From Polyporus tsugae (Eukaryota > Basidiomycota > Agaricomycetes > Polyporales > Polyporaceae), in contig JAHRBS010000008.1 in NCBI GenBank assembly GCA_024305745.1, positions 992,001-1,056,000 on the forward strand: a stretch of 64,000 nt of DNA. Reading direction: 5' to 3'. The notes beneath the pieces were generated by a model. That model was not told the DNA's origin. It ran no database searches and saw nothing but the letters and a program-made list of their open reading frames with translations. This document shows, in pieces, positions 34,311-47,621 of the stretch. The stretch's first letter is position 1. Every line of letters starts with the position of its first letter. A program made the translations under genes and the position numbers.

Positions 34311-37300
34311 ATGGCCTCCCCTGCTCAACAACTGCCGCCAGGATGGACCGCGGAATGGTCGGTTTTTCTCCCAAATCTTTGATTGCTCGTCGCATTGACT
34401 GCCAAATGGCAGGGATCAAAACGCCCAACGCTGGCTCTTCATCGGTGAGTGCTATTTCGTTCACAGCCGATGACAAGCATACAACGAACCGGGTCCGCTC
34501 TCTTAGAAACCGCAACGGGCAGGACGCAGTGGGAGCCGCCCTTCCCTGACCCCGAGGGCATGAGCCCGAGTCTGAATCCTGACCCAAGTGCATCCCCTCC
34601 CCCGCAGTCTACGCATCACGGAAAACGTCGACAGTACGCAGCTGGTCAGACGCAAGCGTACTATGGCGCGGACACGATGGGCCCTCCTCCGGGGTCTGCT
34701 TACGGTGCCGTCCCCGCCCAGCCCGCTCAGCAGCCCCAGCTCTTTACTCCCGGTCTCGCGGCGGAGGGCCAGTTCGCGCAGCAGCAAGTCCCACCTCAGC
34801 CTGGTGCACAACCTGCTTACTATGGGGGGGCTCCGCAAGAACCGGAGTACATCAATGCGCCAGGGTTCGGTCAACAACCGGCGTATGGACAGGCTCCGGT
34901 CGCTGGGCTTGCCGACCAGTTTTCGCAGATGAATATGGGTCAGAAGGGTCTCCGCCTGTTCACGACGAACTTGCTTACTGCCCCGCCTGAGCCTCTTGAG
35001 CTGCATCGCCCACCGCCTGACATCATACTTCCCCCCAACTCCTCCCTGTCTAACTCGCCATTCGCGAACGCGGATACCTCGTACCAGCGCTGCACTCTCA
35101 ACGCGATCCCGACTTCCAACTCGTTGCTCAGCAAGTCCAAGCTTCCACTCGGCCTGGTCATTACCCCTTACCGCTCATTGAAGGAAGGAGATGATCCCGT
35201 CCCTCTGGTGACGGACACGGTTATCGCGCGTTGCAGGAGGTGTAGGACGTACATCAACCCTTACGTGCAGTTCATTGACGGTGGTAATCGGTGAGTCGTT
35301 CGCCCTTCGTATCGTCGCGCCCCCCATTCATCCCCATCAAGCTGGCGATGCTGCATGTGCTCCATGTCCAACGAGGTGCCGCAGCTTTTCGACTGGGACC
35401 AAGCCCGGAATCAGCCTGGCGATCGGTGGGCCCGCGCGGAGCTCAACCACGGCGTGGTCGAGTTTGTTGCACCCACGGAGTACATGGTCCGCCCTCCCCA
35501 ACCCGCCGTATACATCTTCCTCATCGACGTCTCGCACAACGCAATCCAATCCGGTATGGTCGCGACTGCTACCCGCACGATCCTCGAGAACCTCGACCGT
35601 ATCCCCAACGAGGATTCAAGAACCAAAGTCGGATTCATCGCGTTCGACGTGTCTCTCCACTTCTTCTCCCTACCTGTGAGTTCGTTGAACGGGGTGGTGA
35701 TGTGGGGATTGCGATTGCTCACGATGCCTGACAGGCCGGCGCCACGGATTCGAGCATGCTCGTCGTCTCCGACATCGACGACGTCTTCCTGCCCAAGCCG
35801 ACCGACTTGCTCGTTAACCTGACTGAAAGCCGGCCTGCGATCGAGGCCCTTCTCGGCCGCCTGAACGAGATGTACCAGGAGAACCACATCATTGGCAGTG
35901 CGCTCGGCCCTGCGCTTCAGGCGGGGTTCAAGATGATGGTGCGTTCATTACTGACCATGGCATATGTCTGAACGCAAGCTGACGGTTTGCCTGTAGTCGC
36001 ACATTGGTGGCAAGATCGTTGTGCTTTCTTCGAGCCTGCCGTCCCATGGTGCTGGCGCTGTGAAGAACAGGGAGGACCCCAAGGTCCTCGGCACATCGAA
36101 GGTATGTCTAACGTGCTGTTCTAACGGAGAATCACTCTCATTTTATCCCTCCCCTTGCAGGAGTCTGGCTTGTTGCAGCCCTCGTCGCCCTTCTACAAGA
36201 CGTTCGCGATCGAATGTTCGCGCGCTCAGGTTGCCGTCGATATGTTCCTATTCAGCGCTGCGTACCAGGATGTTGCGACATTGGGTAAGACTTCGGTCGA
36301 GCTTCCATTCCAATATATGGCTAGTGCTTATGTGATCGCGTCAACAGCCTGCCTGCCACACTACACCTCTGGTCAGTCGTACTTCTACCCCGCGTTCAAC
36401 GCGTCCCGCACCGAGGACGCCGTCAAGTTCGCGCACGAGTTCGGCGAGGTCCTCGCGATGCCGATCATGCTGGAGGCGGTCATGCGCGTGCGCGCGTCGA
36501 AGAACCTGCGCATGTCGTCCTTCCACGGCAACTTCTTCGTGCGCTCGACCGACCTGCTAGCGATGCCGACCGTGCCGCAGGACCTGTCGTACGCGATCGA
36601 GATCCAGATTGAGGACAACCTCACCGCGCCGTTTGTCGTGCTGCAGACGGCGGTGCTGCACACGACGTGCTACGGCGAGCGGCGGATCCGCGTGGTCACG
36701 AGCGCGATTCCGACGACGAACAGCCTGTCGGACGTGTTCGCGTCGGCAGACCAGGTCGCGATCGCGACGCTGCTCGCGAACAAGGCCGTGGAGCGCTCGA
36801 TCACGCACAAGCTCGAGGACGCGCGCGACGCGGTGTTCAACAAGATGGTCGAGATATTGCAGGCGTACAAGGCGAGCATGACCGCGGCGGGCGCGGGTGC
36901 CAGCGCGCAGCTCGCGATCTCGGAGAACTTGAAGATGCTGGCGGTGCTGACGCTTGGGCTGCTCAAGAACGTGAGACTCGTCCTCCTACGATTGAGATGC
37001 TGGAGGGGTGGGTGCTAACTCGTTTTGGTGTCACGATGTAGGTCGGTATCAGGCAGAGCGCGCAGATCCCGCCAGACCTTAGGGCATACTCGCAGTGCTT
37101 GCTCACGACGCTCCCCTCGCAAGTCCTCATCCCGTACATCCACCCGACGTTCTACTCTCTCCACACCATGGCGCCAGAGGTGCGTTCCGTCCTATGTAGC
37201 CATTTCACATACGATCTAACTCGCAATGAATAAAGTGTGGCACCGTCGGCGAGCATGGTGTCATCATGCCCCAACCTCTGCCCCTCACGTCAGAACGGCT

Positions 37301-37801
37301 CGAGCGCCACGGCCTGTTCCTCATCGAGGACGGTCAGACTATCTTCCTGTGGGTCGGCCGGGACGCGGTGCCCCAGCTGATCATGGACGTCTTCAACCTC
37401 CCGAGTTACGAGGTCCTCCGTGGTGGGAAGGTACGCTTCTCTTCCCTCTTCCCTTGCACCGGGCCTGTTGTCCTACGTATTGACCCGTGTGCGACAGACG
37501 ACGCTGCCGCTGCTCGAGAACCCGTTCTCGCAACGCGTGAACGCGGTCATCCAAAAGACGCGCGAGATGCGGCGGGGCGTGTACTACCCACACCTGTACA
37601 TCGTCAAGGAGGACGGCGAGCCGCCGCTGCGGCTCTGGGCGCTGTCGTGCCTCATCCAGGACCGCGCGGACGTCCTGCCGAGCTACCAGCAGTTCATCTC
37701 GCAGCTCCGCGACAAGGTGCGTCCCGTATGTCTTTGGCGAGTGAGTCGGAGAGAACTGACGATTGTGCGCACTGTGGCAGGTCAACGGCTCAAGCTACTA
37801 A
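34311..37801 (+). CDS. SEC24: COPII coat cargo-binding subunit Sec24 with N-terminal WW domain
   Basis: Many exons. The first three are 34311-34357, 34413-34444 (32 nt) and from 34507. Together they read [18 protein letters not shown], then [18 protein letters not shown]: a WW domain with both tryptophans. A Pro/Gln/Tyr-rich stretch follows, then the Sec24 core: zinc finger [14 protein letters not shown] with its second pair in RCCMC, trunk domain ([31 protein letters not shown]), beta-sandwich and helical parts ([37 protein letters not shown]), and the gelsolin-like end ([20 protein letters not shown]) finishing in VNGSSY. Sec24 pairs with Sec23 and selects cargo at ER exit sites. All introns are short. 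The WW module is the odd element and may bind Pro-rich coat or regulatory partners. Confidence 0.93.
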
Positions 37802-40344
37802 GTGGACGGTGCAGGGGAGGTTCGGGTTGGAGTTTGGGGAGACGATGTGCGACGGACGTGGACAAGAAGCGTGCGGTGTCAACAACGCGCAATCCTGCGG
37901 GTAGACTGGGCTCCCTTTCGTTCTCTCTCTTTGTGTGTCGAGTATACATAACATATGAGCGTCCTTGTGTTCTCCTTGGACTTTTTCGCCTTCTATATAA
38001 TGTATAGATGCGCGTCCCGGCGCACACTGAATGAAGGCAGGCACATTAAGCACATAAAGCGGTTTTGTTGGCGGGCTTTCGTCTGGAGCACCCCTGCGTT
38101 TGGCGATGACTTACTGTGATGTCATTATCTAGCGCATTAGTCGCCAGTTGCTGGTAGGTATGGGCCTGGGTGCACCGGGCTAGGGGGCCTGGTCGAGGTG
38201 GGCACAAGGTGAGCATGCCCTGCAATGTCTTCCGTTGGTTCTGACGTTTGTCAAGTAGGCTTCGAGCCAGACTGAAGTTGCTCCGTGCTGCCCAAGTGCT
38301 GCCAACGATATCCGCCTGTCATACTCACCGTCATCGTGGTCCGCGGTTTATTCTCACGAGGCAATAGACCCAGAGCGACCGATCGACAAGCCCAAGGGCG
38401 ACTGGACGACCGCGGGTTGGCAGATACTAAAAGTGAGCATGATCATACATTGTAGCCGTGCGGGGTCTGCATTGACTTGGAAACCACTCACCGGTCACCA
38501 ATACAAGATGGGTGCAAAGGCTAGTTGGTGCTAGCCATATGGCGGCAGACAAAGGGATTGGATGTAAGGCTTAGCTCTGCTGCCGTGTATCGTCCCCTGC
38601 AACTACTGCTCCCGTGGCGGTTGTGCTCGCCGGGCCTACGAGTCTTTAAACCGATTATTTGTCGAGACCAGGCTTGTTCTGCGAGCCGACAGACCTTGTT
38701 TTCTGCCCAAGCTCCCCACCTTGCGAGTGCACCTCCGAGGGTCCAACGTCCAACAGTGATATCCGTACTCAACGTGCTCAACTTGGCGGCGTCACTGACG
38801 TGCTCGACGGGGGCCTGCGATGGCGACACCTTCCCGAAACGGAACAAGGCCCCGCCGAATGCGTCTCCCCCGGCGCCTTCCAGCTGCGGGTGAGCTTCTG
38901 CTTCTCTTCGCTCCACATCCTCAAAGTTCCGGGACCTGATCGTGTCTCCTGGCATTCCCTTGCAGTTCTCCATCCATGTCCGCCACCCACCTAGGCCCGC
39001 CCAGCGGTGAGATCAGACATCCCGGAACGTCTGGTAGATGCATATGCATCATCCGGGGCCCGACGCGCAGGAAAGTTGGCGCAACGCCCGCAGAAGTTCT
39101 TCATTTGAGAAGGCGCTTACGCTTCCTTCTGCAGTCACTGGCCTGCAAAGCCGCACTTCTCCTCCGCGCTCGAACTGAAGAAAACAAGGGGACCGGTGCT
39201 GCCCTCGCCGGGTGGCTGGGCGTTGGTTCAGTCTCCGTCGCCTCTGCTTCACACATTCGCATTCATCCACTCGGTCTTCCTTCGATTTCCCATCGAATCC
39301 GCCTGCGTGCCACTTGCCATGGCCTCTAGACAGAATCTTCAGCGTTCAGTCGACTTGCATCGCAGAGGGTGGTGGCACGGGTGCGGTTCCGAGCCTTCTG
39401 CGAAGAGCGAAGAAGGGCAACCCGGACATATCGCGCCATCGCGGACAAGGACACGTTCCAGCTCTGCTCCCTCTTCCCCGGGGATCCACTGCTGGGTACG
39501 GTACAGTACTAGCTATACTCTCCCGCGGATCCGCGCACTCCACAGCCGGGGCACCGGATCCGCCTCCCCGACTCAAAACATACCCATATGTCTAGATTGA
39601 TTGCACAAGAAGACGGACTAGCTGCGCTCGAAGCCCCGAACTTCTCAGATAACCATCTCCACGCGGCGCTGCCCCGTGACCGGTGGGACCCACGGGCGAT
39701 CCTCGACGCAGTCCTCAGCCTCGCGAGCTCCGCCAAACTAGCTCGCGTGCACGCCGTTCGCGATGAACCTGGCAGATCGATCGCCACGCGGCCGAGCCGT
39801 CAGCCGTGCAGACTATCGGGAGCCTGAGGCCTGAACGTGAACGTTTGAACATCGACCCTTCGACGTCAGTGACGTCGGGTTCGCCATCGACGCGGACGCC
39901 CCACCCCACTTCGAATCTGATCGAGGCTGCAATTCATCACCCTCCTCCGCTCGAAACCCTCGCTCTCTCTCTCCCCGCAGTCTCCAAAACCCCATTCGAC
40001 TGGAATGCGGCACGCCTTCCCCGGCGGCGCCGGCGGACGTTGAACGTCGAACGTCGAGCTTCTCGTTTTCCAGGCTTACCTAGTATAGTCGGCTGCGCGC
40101 GTCCGTCGACTCGGAGAGCGTCCTCGGTCCGCTTCCTTTTCCCAATCGAGCAGCTCTCGATAACGTTTTCTCTTCCTTCCTCCACGACCATGAACGGCCC
40201 CACTTCTACTGTACCGTACGCTCGAGCTCCCCGAGTCTCCGAATGCCCTAGGCCCCGCGAAGCCAGACACGGATCCAGTACAAAACGCTTGATATGACAG
40301 CTGACTTCGGACGACCATTGCTATCGGACGCTGGACACAAGACG
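37802..40344. other. 2.5-kb interval without a supported gene
   Basis: Follows SEC24. Several ORFs of 120-160 codons overlap one another on both strands around 38,520-40,300, none with a recognisable motif, so I treat them as chance openings in CpG-rich DNA. A run of direct GGAC-containing words leads into the inverted-repeat element at 40,354. Confidence 0.45.
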
Positions 40345-40353
40345 GACACCGGA
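40345..40353. repeat. left 9-bp target-site duplication
   Basis: GACACCGGA directly abuts the left inverted arm. It is identical to the 9-mer abutting the right arm. Confidence 0.75.
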
Positions 40354-40510
40354 CAGGCTCCGTCTCACCGCTGCCTCGGGTTGAGGGGCGATTTCTGGGA
40401 GGAGGACTCAGGCTGAATTACTATCGAGCGTTTGTAAAGCCAGTAATTCCAGCCTATCCAACGCGTTCAGAATTCGCTCTCAACCCGAAGCAGCGGTGGG
40501 ACGGAGCCTG
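40354..40510. mobile_element. MITE-like non-autonomous inverted-repeat element
   Basis: 157 bp. Terminal arms 40,354-40,385 and 40,479-40,510 are inverted copies matching at 30 of 32 positions. The ends are CAGGCTCC and GGAGCCTG. A second, inner inverted pair lies at 40,410-40,422 and 40,442-40,455. The exact 9-mer GACACCGGA occurs immediately outside both ends (40,345-40,353 and 40,511-40,519), as expected for a target-site duplication. No ORF lies inside, so it would depend on a transposase elsewhere. A 9-bp duplication fits Mutator-like elements best, but the superfamily is not proven. Confidence 0.8.
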
Positions 40511-40519
40511 GACACCGGA
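40511..40519. repeat. right 9-bp target-site duplication
   Basis: GACACCGGA directly abuts the right inverted arm. It is followed by GGAC-type simple sequence, which slightly raises the chance of coincidence. Confidence 0.75.
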
Positions 40520-42161
40520 CGGACGGACGGATATCAGTAAGTCAGTTCGAACTTCGAAGCCTGAAAATCTTCGCTGTCAAGTACTGGCAGGCGCGACGCC
40601 CGACGCCCGACGCCCCAGCGTCCGCGTCCGATGTCTGTCTATCATACAAGTACAAGCTTATACATACATACATACATCTAAATGTTACTCAGCCTGGTCA
40701 GTGCCAGTGGCGCCGCCGTTCTTCGACTTCGAGTGGTGGCGGGCCGCGCCGATTTCTAGACATCTCGATAGAAATCCACCAGATTGCAGCCTGAACTGTG
40801 TTTAGACGCAGCTTACATTCGAAGTCCGCAAAGATAGGCCGGATGCGAAGATCGCGTCGATGTGCCATGGAATACGGGATTCAGAGCTTGTGCAGACCAA
40901 ATTTAAAGGGAAGGAGATCTAACCGCACAACACAAACGCGCGCACCCGATCGAGGACATATTTCGACAATGATTTGCTATTCGACACAACGATAAATAAT
41001 TCAATAACATGACGGATTGCTAGTGCGAGACTTCAAATGGATCAAGACGGCGCACGGCTGCGCAAACATTGGGGTATGTCGATGTGGTGGGGACGGTGGT
41101 GATACATTACTTTTGGTAACTTCTAAAGCTTCTACTCGGATTGAGACTACTTCTTCGAACGTCCGGACTACAGTGAACCTACGGAACTGAAGTGCGTATA
41201 GGGGTTTGGAGGGGGTTGAGACAAGACATGATATGCTAAATGGACGATGACGTTCTGGGAAGGTGGGGAAGCGCACAAGGCCTGCATATATGTCCATGTT
41301 CGAGTCCACGGGAAGCAGACACCAAGATGCGCATGAAGTCGCAGCTATCATACTAAGGCCCAAGAGACCGTAGAAGATATGAAAAGGAGTGGAACGCTGG
41401 CGGAGCATGGAGCATAATGAAGTACATACAAGTTGCAGGGACGCGCATCAAGGAGAGGGATACGTCAGGTGAAGGGCGTGGGCCATGGGGAGCTGGTGGC
41501 GGAGATGACAAGCGTGGAAAACAGAGAGCGTCGTCCGTGCTTTCATAATCTGCAAATGAATGCACGCGCTAGCAAACGTTGACGGCGATGGCAAGAGTTA
41601 CCAACGCAGAAGAGAGACCCCTGCTCGATGGACAGAGGGCCGATGCACGAACGACGCCGGTGTGCTGGGAAGTCCTCGTTGCCTGTCCGAGATACCGGGG
41701 ATGGAAATCGAAAGGCCGCCGAGTCGGCCCAAGTCCGGGGATAGATCGAGCGCCGAGGACCCAGCGGGCAAGGAGTCGGGGGTATCGGGGTGCAGGGAGA
41801 GTGCAAGAAGTGGCGGCGGAGTGGGATGGTGCAAACGAGGGCGAACGGCGTCGTGGCGGCGAGAATGCCCGACGATCGTTGAAGGGAAGCGGAGTCGATG
41901 GGAAGGAATGGATGACATACAACGACCGGACGTGCAGACCAGAGAGCCGAACACAGTTGGCTACCATCTGAGTTTTCCGACGGAATCGCACAACCCCCGA
42001 GGCAAACGATTGGGTCCGAGCAGGGTCGACCACGGAAATAACGGCGATGATGCGATGAATATCTGCGAGTGCAAGTGCGAACACGAGGGCGGCGACGACG
42101 ACGAAAACACAGACCGAGAGCAAAGAAAGACGCAAGAAAGCGGATGGACGATGATGTACAA
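40520..42161. other. 1.6-kb interval without a supported gene
   Basis: Holds short simple repeats (ACGCCCG near 40,600 and CATA near 40,665) and ORFs without motifs. A 254-codon minus-strand open frame crossing into the 7TM gene is in a different frame from that gene and is biased in composition; I do not annotate it. Confidence 0.45.
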
Positions 42162-43999
42162 TTACTGTAGGTTTGGACGCTTGAACTCCTCCACGGGCGA
42201 TGCTTCCAGGTCGATAGTGGACTCCGCTTCCCCGACCTTGAGAATACGCCCCGACGCGTCGTAGCGGATAGACGAGATGTCCGAAGGGGACGCTTCTCCG
42301 GGGGCAGCCTGGAAGGTGTCCATCTTTGACCATTTAGCCCCTAGTTTGCCAATGTCGACGTGAGGACCCACCTGGAGCTGAAGGTTTTCAAGTTTCTTTT
42401 CGTTAATCGAGAGGATTCCACGACTGCTGAAACGACTGCTTCCCGAGAAAGCCAACGTCGAGTGTTGAGTCGATCTAATCGAATGTAAAGAATATAGTCA
42501 GACACGAAGGGGGGGGGGGACCAAAGATAGATATCTACACACCCAAACACCTCAACGCCTTCAGAGGTATAGTTCGTCAATCGCCGCACAACACGGCAAG
42601 CGACAATCTGGTAAACTCTTAGCGTTGGTTGACGGGAGTATAGCGAATTTGTAACTTACGGTAGACGCAACCGCCGCAGGAACATTCGCGATGATCGACA
42701 TCACGGCATTCAAGTTGACCAGCATAAAAGTCTACCAAGAGGTCAGTTTGCGCAATTTCGGATGGATCTGATCATGACTTACAGTCGCAATCACATTAGC
42801 ACCGAAGCTACGATAAAGTTAGTGTCAGCGTGCAAAGGGATCTAATGACAGATGTGATTTGCTTACGCGACCATGAAGTAGATCAACCCGTCGTCAAAGA
42901 TGAGCTTCACGATCTTGGATCGATCCCGACGTACGGGGTTCACAACGCCAAGCTTGACCGCGGTCAACGTAAGCACCGTGAAGTCGAAGCACATCGTGTA
43001 GATGAACGTCGCAGCAAGGATAGTGTTACTGGTCTGCGTGATTGCGCAGCCCTGATCAGCTACCCAAGCGGCCTTCAGAAGAACACCTTCATCACCATCG
43101 TCAGTCAGCGTGGCATGGTCAACGACCGGAATAGAAGACATACCGTGCAACAACAGCGACCAGTGCCCCAGAATAACGCACACTAGGGGGAAAACGATGT
43201 ACCAAGCCTGAGACCAGACTGCCATTCTACATTTGAGACGGAGTCAGTCGGACATGCTTCTAGGAGCGCGCCTAAGCACAAATGGGCATACTTACGTGCG
43301 AAGAGAAAGGTTGATGCTGGCAAGCCCAATCGTAGCATTCCCGAAGATCTGGTTGTACGTGTACAACGCTTGACAGTTGACCGGTCTGCAAACATGTTGT
43401 TGGCGCTCGCTCAACATCGACATCCAACCAGACAAGACCAAACATACGTTGTGACGTTCTGGGCAATGACACTGTTGGGGGCGCACCGCAGGCAATCAGT
43501 ACAATTTCGAACGCATACAGTCAATAGCCCGACGTTGGTGAGAACGTACATGCCAATTAGCGCAAAGAGAAGGAAGTAGCGACCTGCAAAGTAGAAGATC
43601 TGGAAGGAAACGACGACGTTAGCGTCGGCGCAGCCATGGCGGTTCGCGCTTCTGGGCGTACGTACCAAAGGCCACTTAAACTTCCTCTTCCCAATGAGGT
43701 ACTGCCAGTCGAAGGGGAGCGAGGTGACGAACTCCCATCTACAAAGACATACGCAAGAGCATTGTGGTCAGCACGGTCCTCACGCCCCCAATACACGAGT
43801 GCGGGGACGAGCACGGGATCGGGGGAATACACACAGGTAAAGGCCGAGGAGGGTGTGCATGAACCTGTCAAACGAAGCTACGGGGCAAAGTGGCCACGAG
43901 GCATGTCAGACGCGTGGCCCTGGGATATGTCGGGGGCGGAATGGGGAAAGGCGTACCACTGTCCTTCGCAACCTCCTGGGGCGATTTCCAGTTGACCAT
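42162..43999 (-). CDS. 7TM membrane protein, Agaricomycete orphan family (copy A)
   Basis: Start MVNWKSPQEVAKD, the same opening style as MVEWNSPAELQLDA in copy B. Spliced hydrophobic exons include WEFVTSLPFDWQYLIGKR, IFYFAGRYFLLFALIGM, VNCQALYTYNQIFGNATIGL, WYIVFPLVCVILGHWSLLL, NTILAATFIYTMCFDFTVLTL, LIFDDGLIYFMVA, FMLVNLNAVMSIIANVPAAVASTIVACRVVRRLTNY, then a hydrophilic tail ending in VEEFKRPNLQ. About seven membrane helices are predicted by eye. Introns are about 50-80 nt, and one contains a run of G near 42,510. The family is widespread in mushrooms and has no established function; comparison with GPCRs is only topological. Copy B lies about 12 kb away on the opposite strand, with a P450 gene between them. 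Confidence 0.8.
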
Positions 44000-46900
44000 C
44001 TTGGGGTCTCTGTAAGCTGTGTGTGGCGCTAGTCAGCAGGGGACGACCACAGCCGGTGCGCCGCGGAACAAGGAGATTGCGATCTCACCTAAACGAACGG
44101 ACGAGGGCGAAGGGGGCGGGACAAAGACTGGGGGGCAGACGGACAGGCGTTTGGACCGGGGAACGTTGGCGCGCTGACGAGGAGAAGCCGAGGGGATGGA
44201 TGGGAGGAAGGGAGGGTGATATATGAGCGCAGTCCTGCAGGGGCCACGGCGTGCATGGACGAACGAAGGGCACGCGCCGCCCGTCGCATTCTCGAGAGAC
44301 ACAGGACAGAAGCCGTCCAACACCGAGATTCCGAGCCTTGATGGGCGCTTCATCTACTCGACGCCGTGGATCGAGCATTCCCTTTCCGGGTGGACAGTCG
44401 TCTCCACACCGGCCGTGCTTCTCGCGCAGGTAACATTGCGTCTTCCGCCTTCTCGTGAGCTGCTCTCCAGCGTGGAACGAGCCGAACTGGGATGGCCATC
44501 TCGCTTGTTAGGGGAAGGACAATGTGGCCCTATTCGCTGAGGATGGGGCGTCGGTCTCCGGATGCACTCATGCTGCCCGGGTAAGAGTGCGCTCTTCCGT
44601 CTTGGACCGATGCCCGGCCTGCAGAAGTCCCACGGCCCGTGTGGGTCTCGTCGCACCACGCGTAGCGACTTCTCGCCTTCGCCCGTTTGTCGTTCGCGTT
44701 TCTGGGCAGCGGCGAAGGCGCGGCTGGGCTGGAAGCGGGATCAGGGAACAAGAGAATCCCCCTGGATGAACGGTCCCCGCAGGGCGTTGGAACGGCCATG
44801 ATTGAATACAGGCTCGGGGAGCTTGACCCTCGCGGAGATCGGGCTGCCGCGGGAAGATATCGGGAGCAGCGTCTGCGCACGGCCGGCGGCGGGAGAAGAC
44901 ACTATGTATGATGTCGAGAGTGACATGCACGTCGTGCACGTCGAACTGGAGCTTGTACGCTTCTGTTTGGTGGAGTGCGCATCGCGCGCGGGGAACGTCG
45001 AGCCGAACCTCGCCGCCTCCCGTCGTTTGGGCATGGTGGAGCGATTGCTAGACCTGCAAGGTTCAATTTGCGCGCTGTCGGAAGCTGGCACCCGAGTGGA
45101 GGAAGGATCCTTGTTTGTTTGTGGCTCCGTCGCACGGGACGGTTCGAACAGAAGGCCGGTCGGTATTCTGGTGATGAATCGATGCCAATGTTACTGGGGG
45201 TATGCAAATTCCAGCGTTTGGATCGTCAGCTCGGTATCGTGGCTCTCGTCCCAGTAACGAAGGCATACGTTGCAGGAGAGTTCCTTCTTGGTGCTTTTCC
45301 TTGCACGACGATCGTCGACGCCGAGGTGTCAAAGTTCAAAACCGGGGAACTGATCGTCATCTGTGGGCATCTTATCTGATCAGCAATTTTTGTGTAGATA
45401 AGCCCTTGCTTAGCGCTTGTCCCCAACCAGCATGCAACTCTCGGACTTGCGGGGATAATTATAAAACCCTACTGTATCGCTCTTTGCATCCATCCACCAC
45501 TCGATCGATATCGTCCCAGACAACTGTCGCGCCTGGATCGACTTATGCGCACCTTATCGAAAGCAGTGTCCTTCGTGGCGTGTGCTACCGGCGGGGAGCT
45601 ACTGTAATATTGTTCGACTTCCATTGGAGTCCTCTCCGTCCTTCGAGCTCTCGCGCTTCGACTGTCAAAGAGGAAGCGCAAAGTTCGCAACTTCCGAATA
45701 GAGCCTTTGAACAAGGTCGAACTTCCAGACTGCGTTCTCCCGGCCTCTCAGCACGCTCAACCGCTCGCAAAGGCATCCACCAGCCACCAACTTCTCCCCG
45801 AGCCTCCGCTCTACGGCCATAGAGCTCTCCGCTGTCGTCTCGGGAGTGTAACACGCTCGCTTAATACGGCCTGGTCGCACGGGGTGCAGTCCTTGGCGCA
45901 CATTTGGCCCTCATCAAGCTCAGAGCCGTCTCAAACTTGTCCAACTACCTCCGATGTCGGAACTGCCGAGAGGCGCACCGACGGCCGACATTGATGATGC
46001 AGACGCCCCGCGCACAAACGGCAGGAGTCCTCCTGTAGCCACCCTCGGCAACGCCCATGTCAGGAACGCTACTCGGCGTCGCGACGTGAATTCAAACCTT
46101 GACGATGACAGCCACCCCAGCAATTTTCGTGTTCCCGACTTCGGGTTCCCTCCCTCGCGCGGCCGAACGAGGAGCGAGCTTCCTGCCCCCCGTGCGTTGC
46201 CAGGCGGGAGCAGTCATCCCGGCACGGTGATGTGTATGCCAATGCACAGTTTCAGTCTACGGCGCGCCCACGAACGTCAAGGTTCTGGGGAAACCACTCA
46301 CAGAAACACACTAACCAAAGTGCGTTCTGTCCACACGTTGCTCAGGCACGTACGTATACGGCTGCTGCCGTAAGCACCCGCCCTGGACTGGCAATGCCGC
46401 CACCAAAGTCGGACGACTTCCCAGACGCAAACCGCGAACGGATAACTAATGCAGGGGGACGTTCTCGCTGCTCGCTCCCGCGTCTGACGTCGGCAATTGG
46501 TCTCCGTCGACGGTGGCAGCGAAGGTCACTGACAGAGAGCCCGCCGTCACCGCAACCGTACACGGTCCTGACGCGCACCGTACACTCGCGCCCACAAGTC
46601 TCCCGCGGCCATGCCACCCGCTGCCCGCCGATCGCACCTTGGGGGTTGGGAGGGGACTTGGATGATCTGACCAGGCCGACCCAGGTTGGTGAGCAAGCCA
46701 GGATGATGCGTACGGGCCGTCTGACGGTTGATGCCAGGATGATGCCTTGGACCACCCGAACGTTGATGCGACAAATGCGATGTCGCCACGCCTTGGCCAC
46801 AATTTCCCGCCACGGTCACTCACTCTAGCTCCCTCTAGGGCTGTCCAGTCCGCCCATCGCTCAGTACGACGACCGCTGGCATCTGGCGTCGGAGGCAACG

Positions 46901-47621
46901 ACTGACGGGCGTGGCTCATTCTCAATGTCGCTTCGTACGGCCCAAAGGCCTCTCATTCTCGCAACGGTTACAGTCGACACCACCTCGATCCACACTGCCC
47001 TATCTCGTAACTTTTCGTAAGCCATACATACCTTTTTCACATCCCGAAATATGTCCTACCTCTCTTGACTTGTATTCGTCATAGATATTGGCCCTTTCGA
47101 ACGGCGAGCATGGATGGGGTGTCGACTGTATACCTGAAGTTTGAACGGTGAGGGCGACTGGCGATAGGACTGTTACCGACTGTATGCATGAACGGCCATT
47201 GAACGGCGACGATGACAGGCAGTGGTGCTCTCCCATGCCTGACTGACGCTGTCGTGCCAGAAACGGTTACAAATTCCGTGCGTCGTCCTACCTACTGTTA
47301 CCGCCCAGTCATCAGACTGTCCGAATTCTCGCAACAGAAATGGACCACAACAAGAGCAGCCGGGAACCTCACACGAGAGCCCATCAATATCCACATCCGC
47401 TGCCGAGTCGAAGTAAGTAGCGTCTCTCGCCGCTCGCGTTGCGCCCGGTCAGTGATATCCACCGCTCCTAGCGACTTGGCAAATCAGATCTCATTTACCA
47501 GATTAGATTTTCGCCTTCTTGCAACGCTAGCTACCGAACTTATCTTTGGATTCGTAAATCGGCACTTCGATTGAGGCCACGATTTGAACTGATGCGCCGG
47601 TACGGTAAGTATGTGTTTTAT

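Noticed and set aside
41569..42333. 254-codon minus-strand ORF overlapping the 3' end of 7TM copy A
   Set aside because: It is in a different frame from the 7TM tail, is rich in Arg/Pro/Ser, and has no homology signal.
42500..42520. run of G near 42,510 as a G-quadruplex element
   Set aside because: A single homopolymer run inside an intron; there are not four separate G tracts.
45954..46373. 139-codon plus-strand ORF beginning MSELPRGAPTADIDD
   Set aside because: The opening looks protein-like, but the rest turns into biased sequence, and no splice model or domain supports it.
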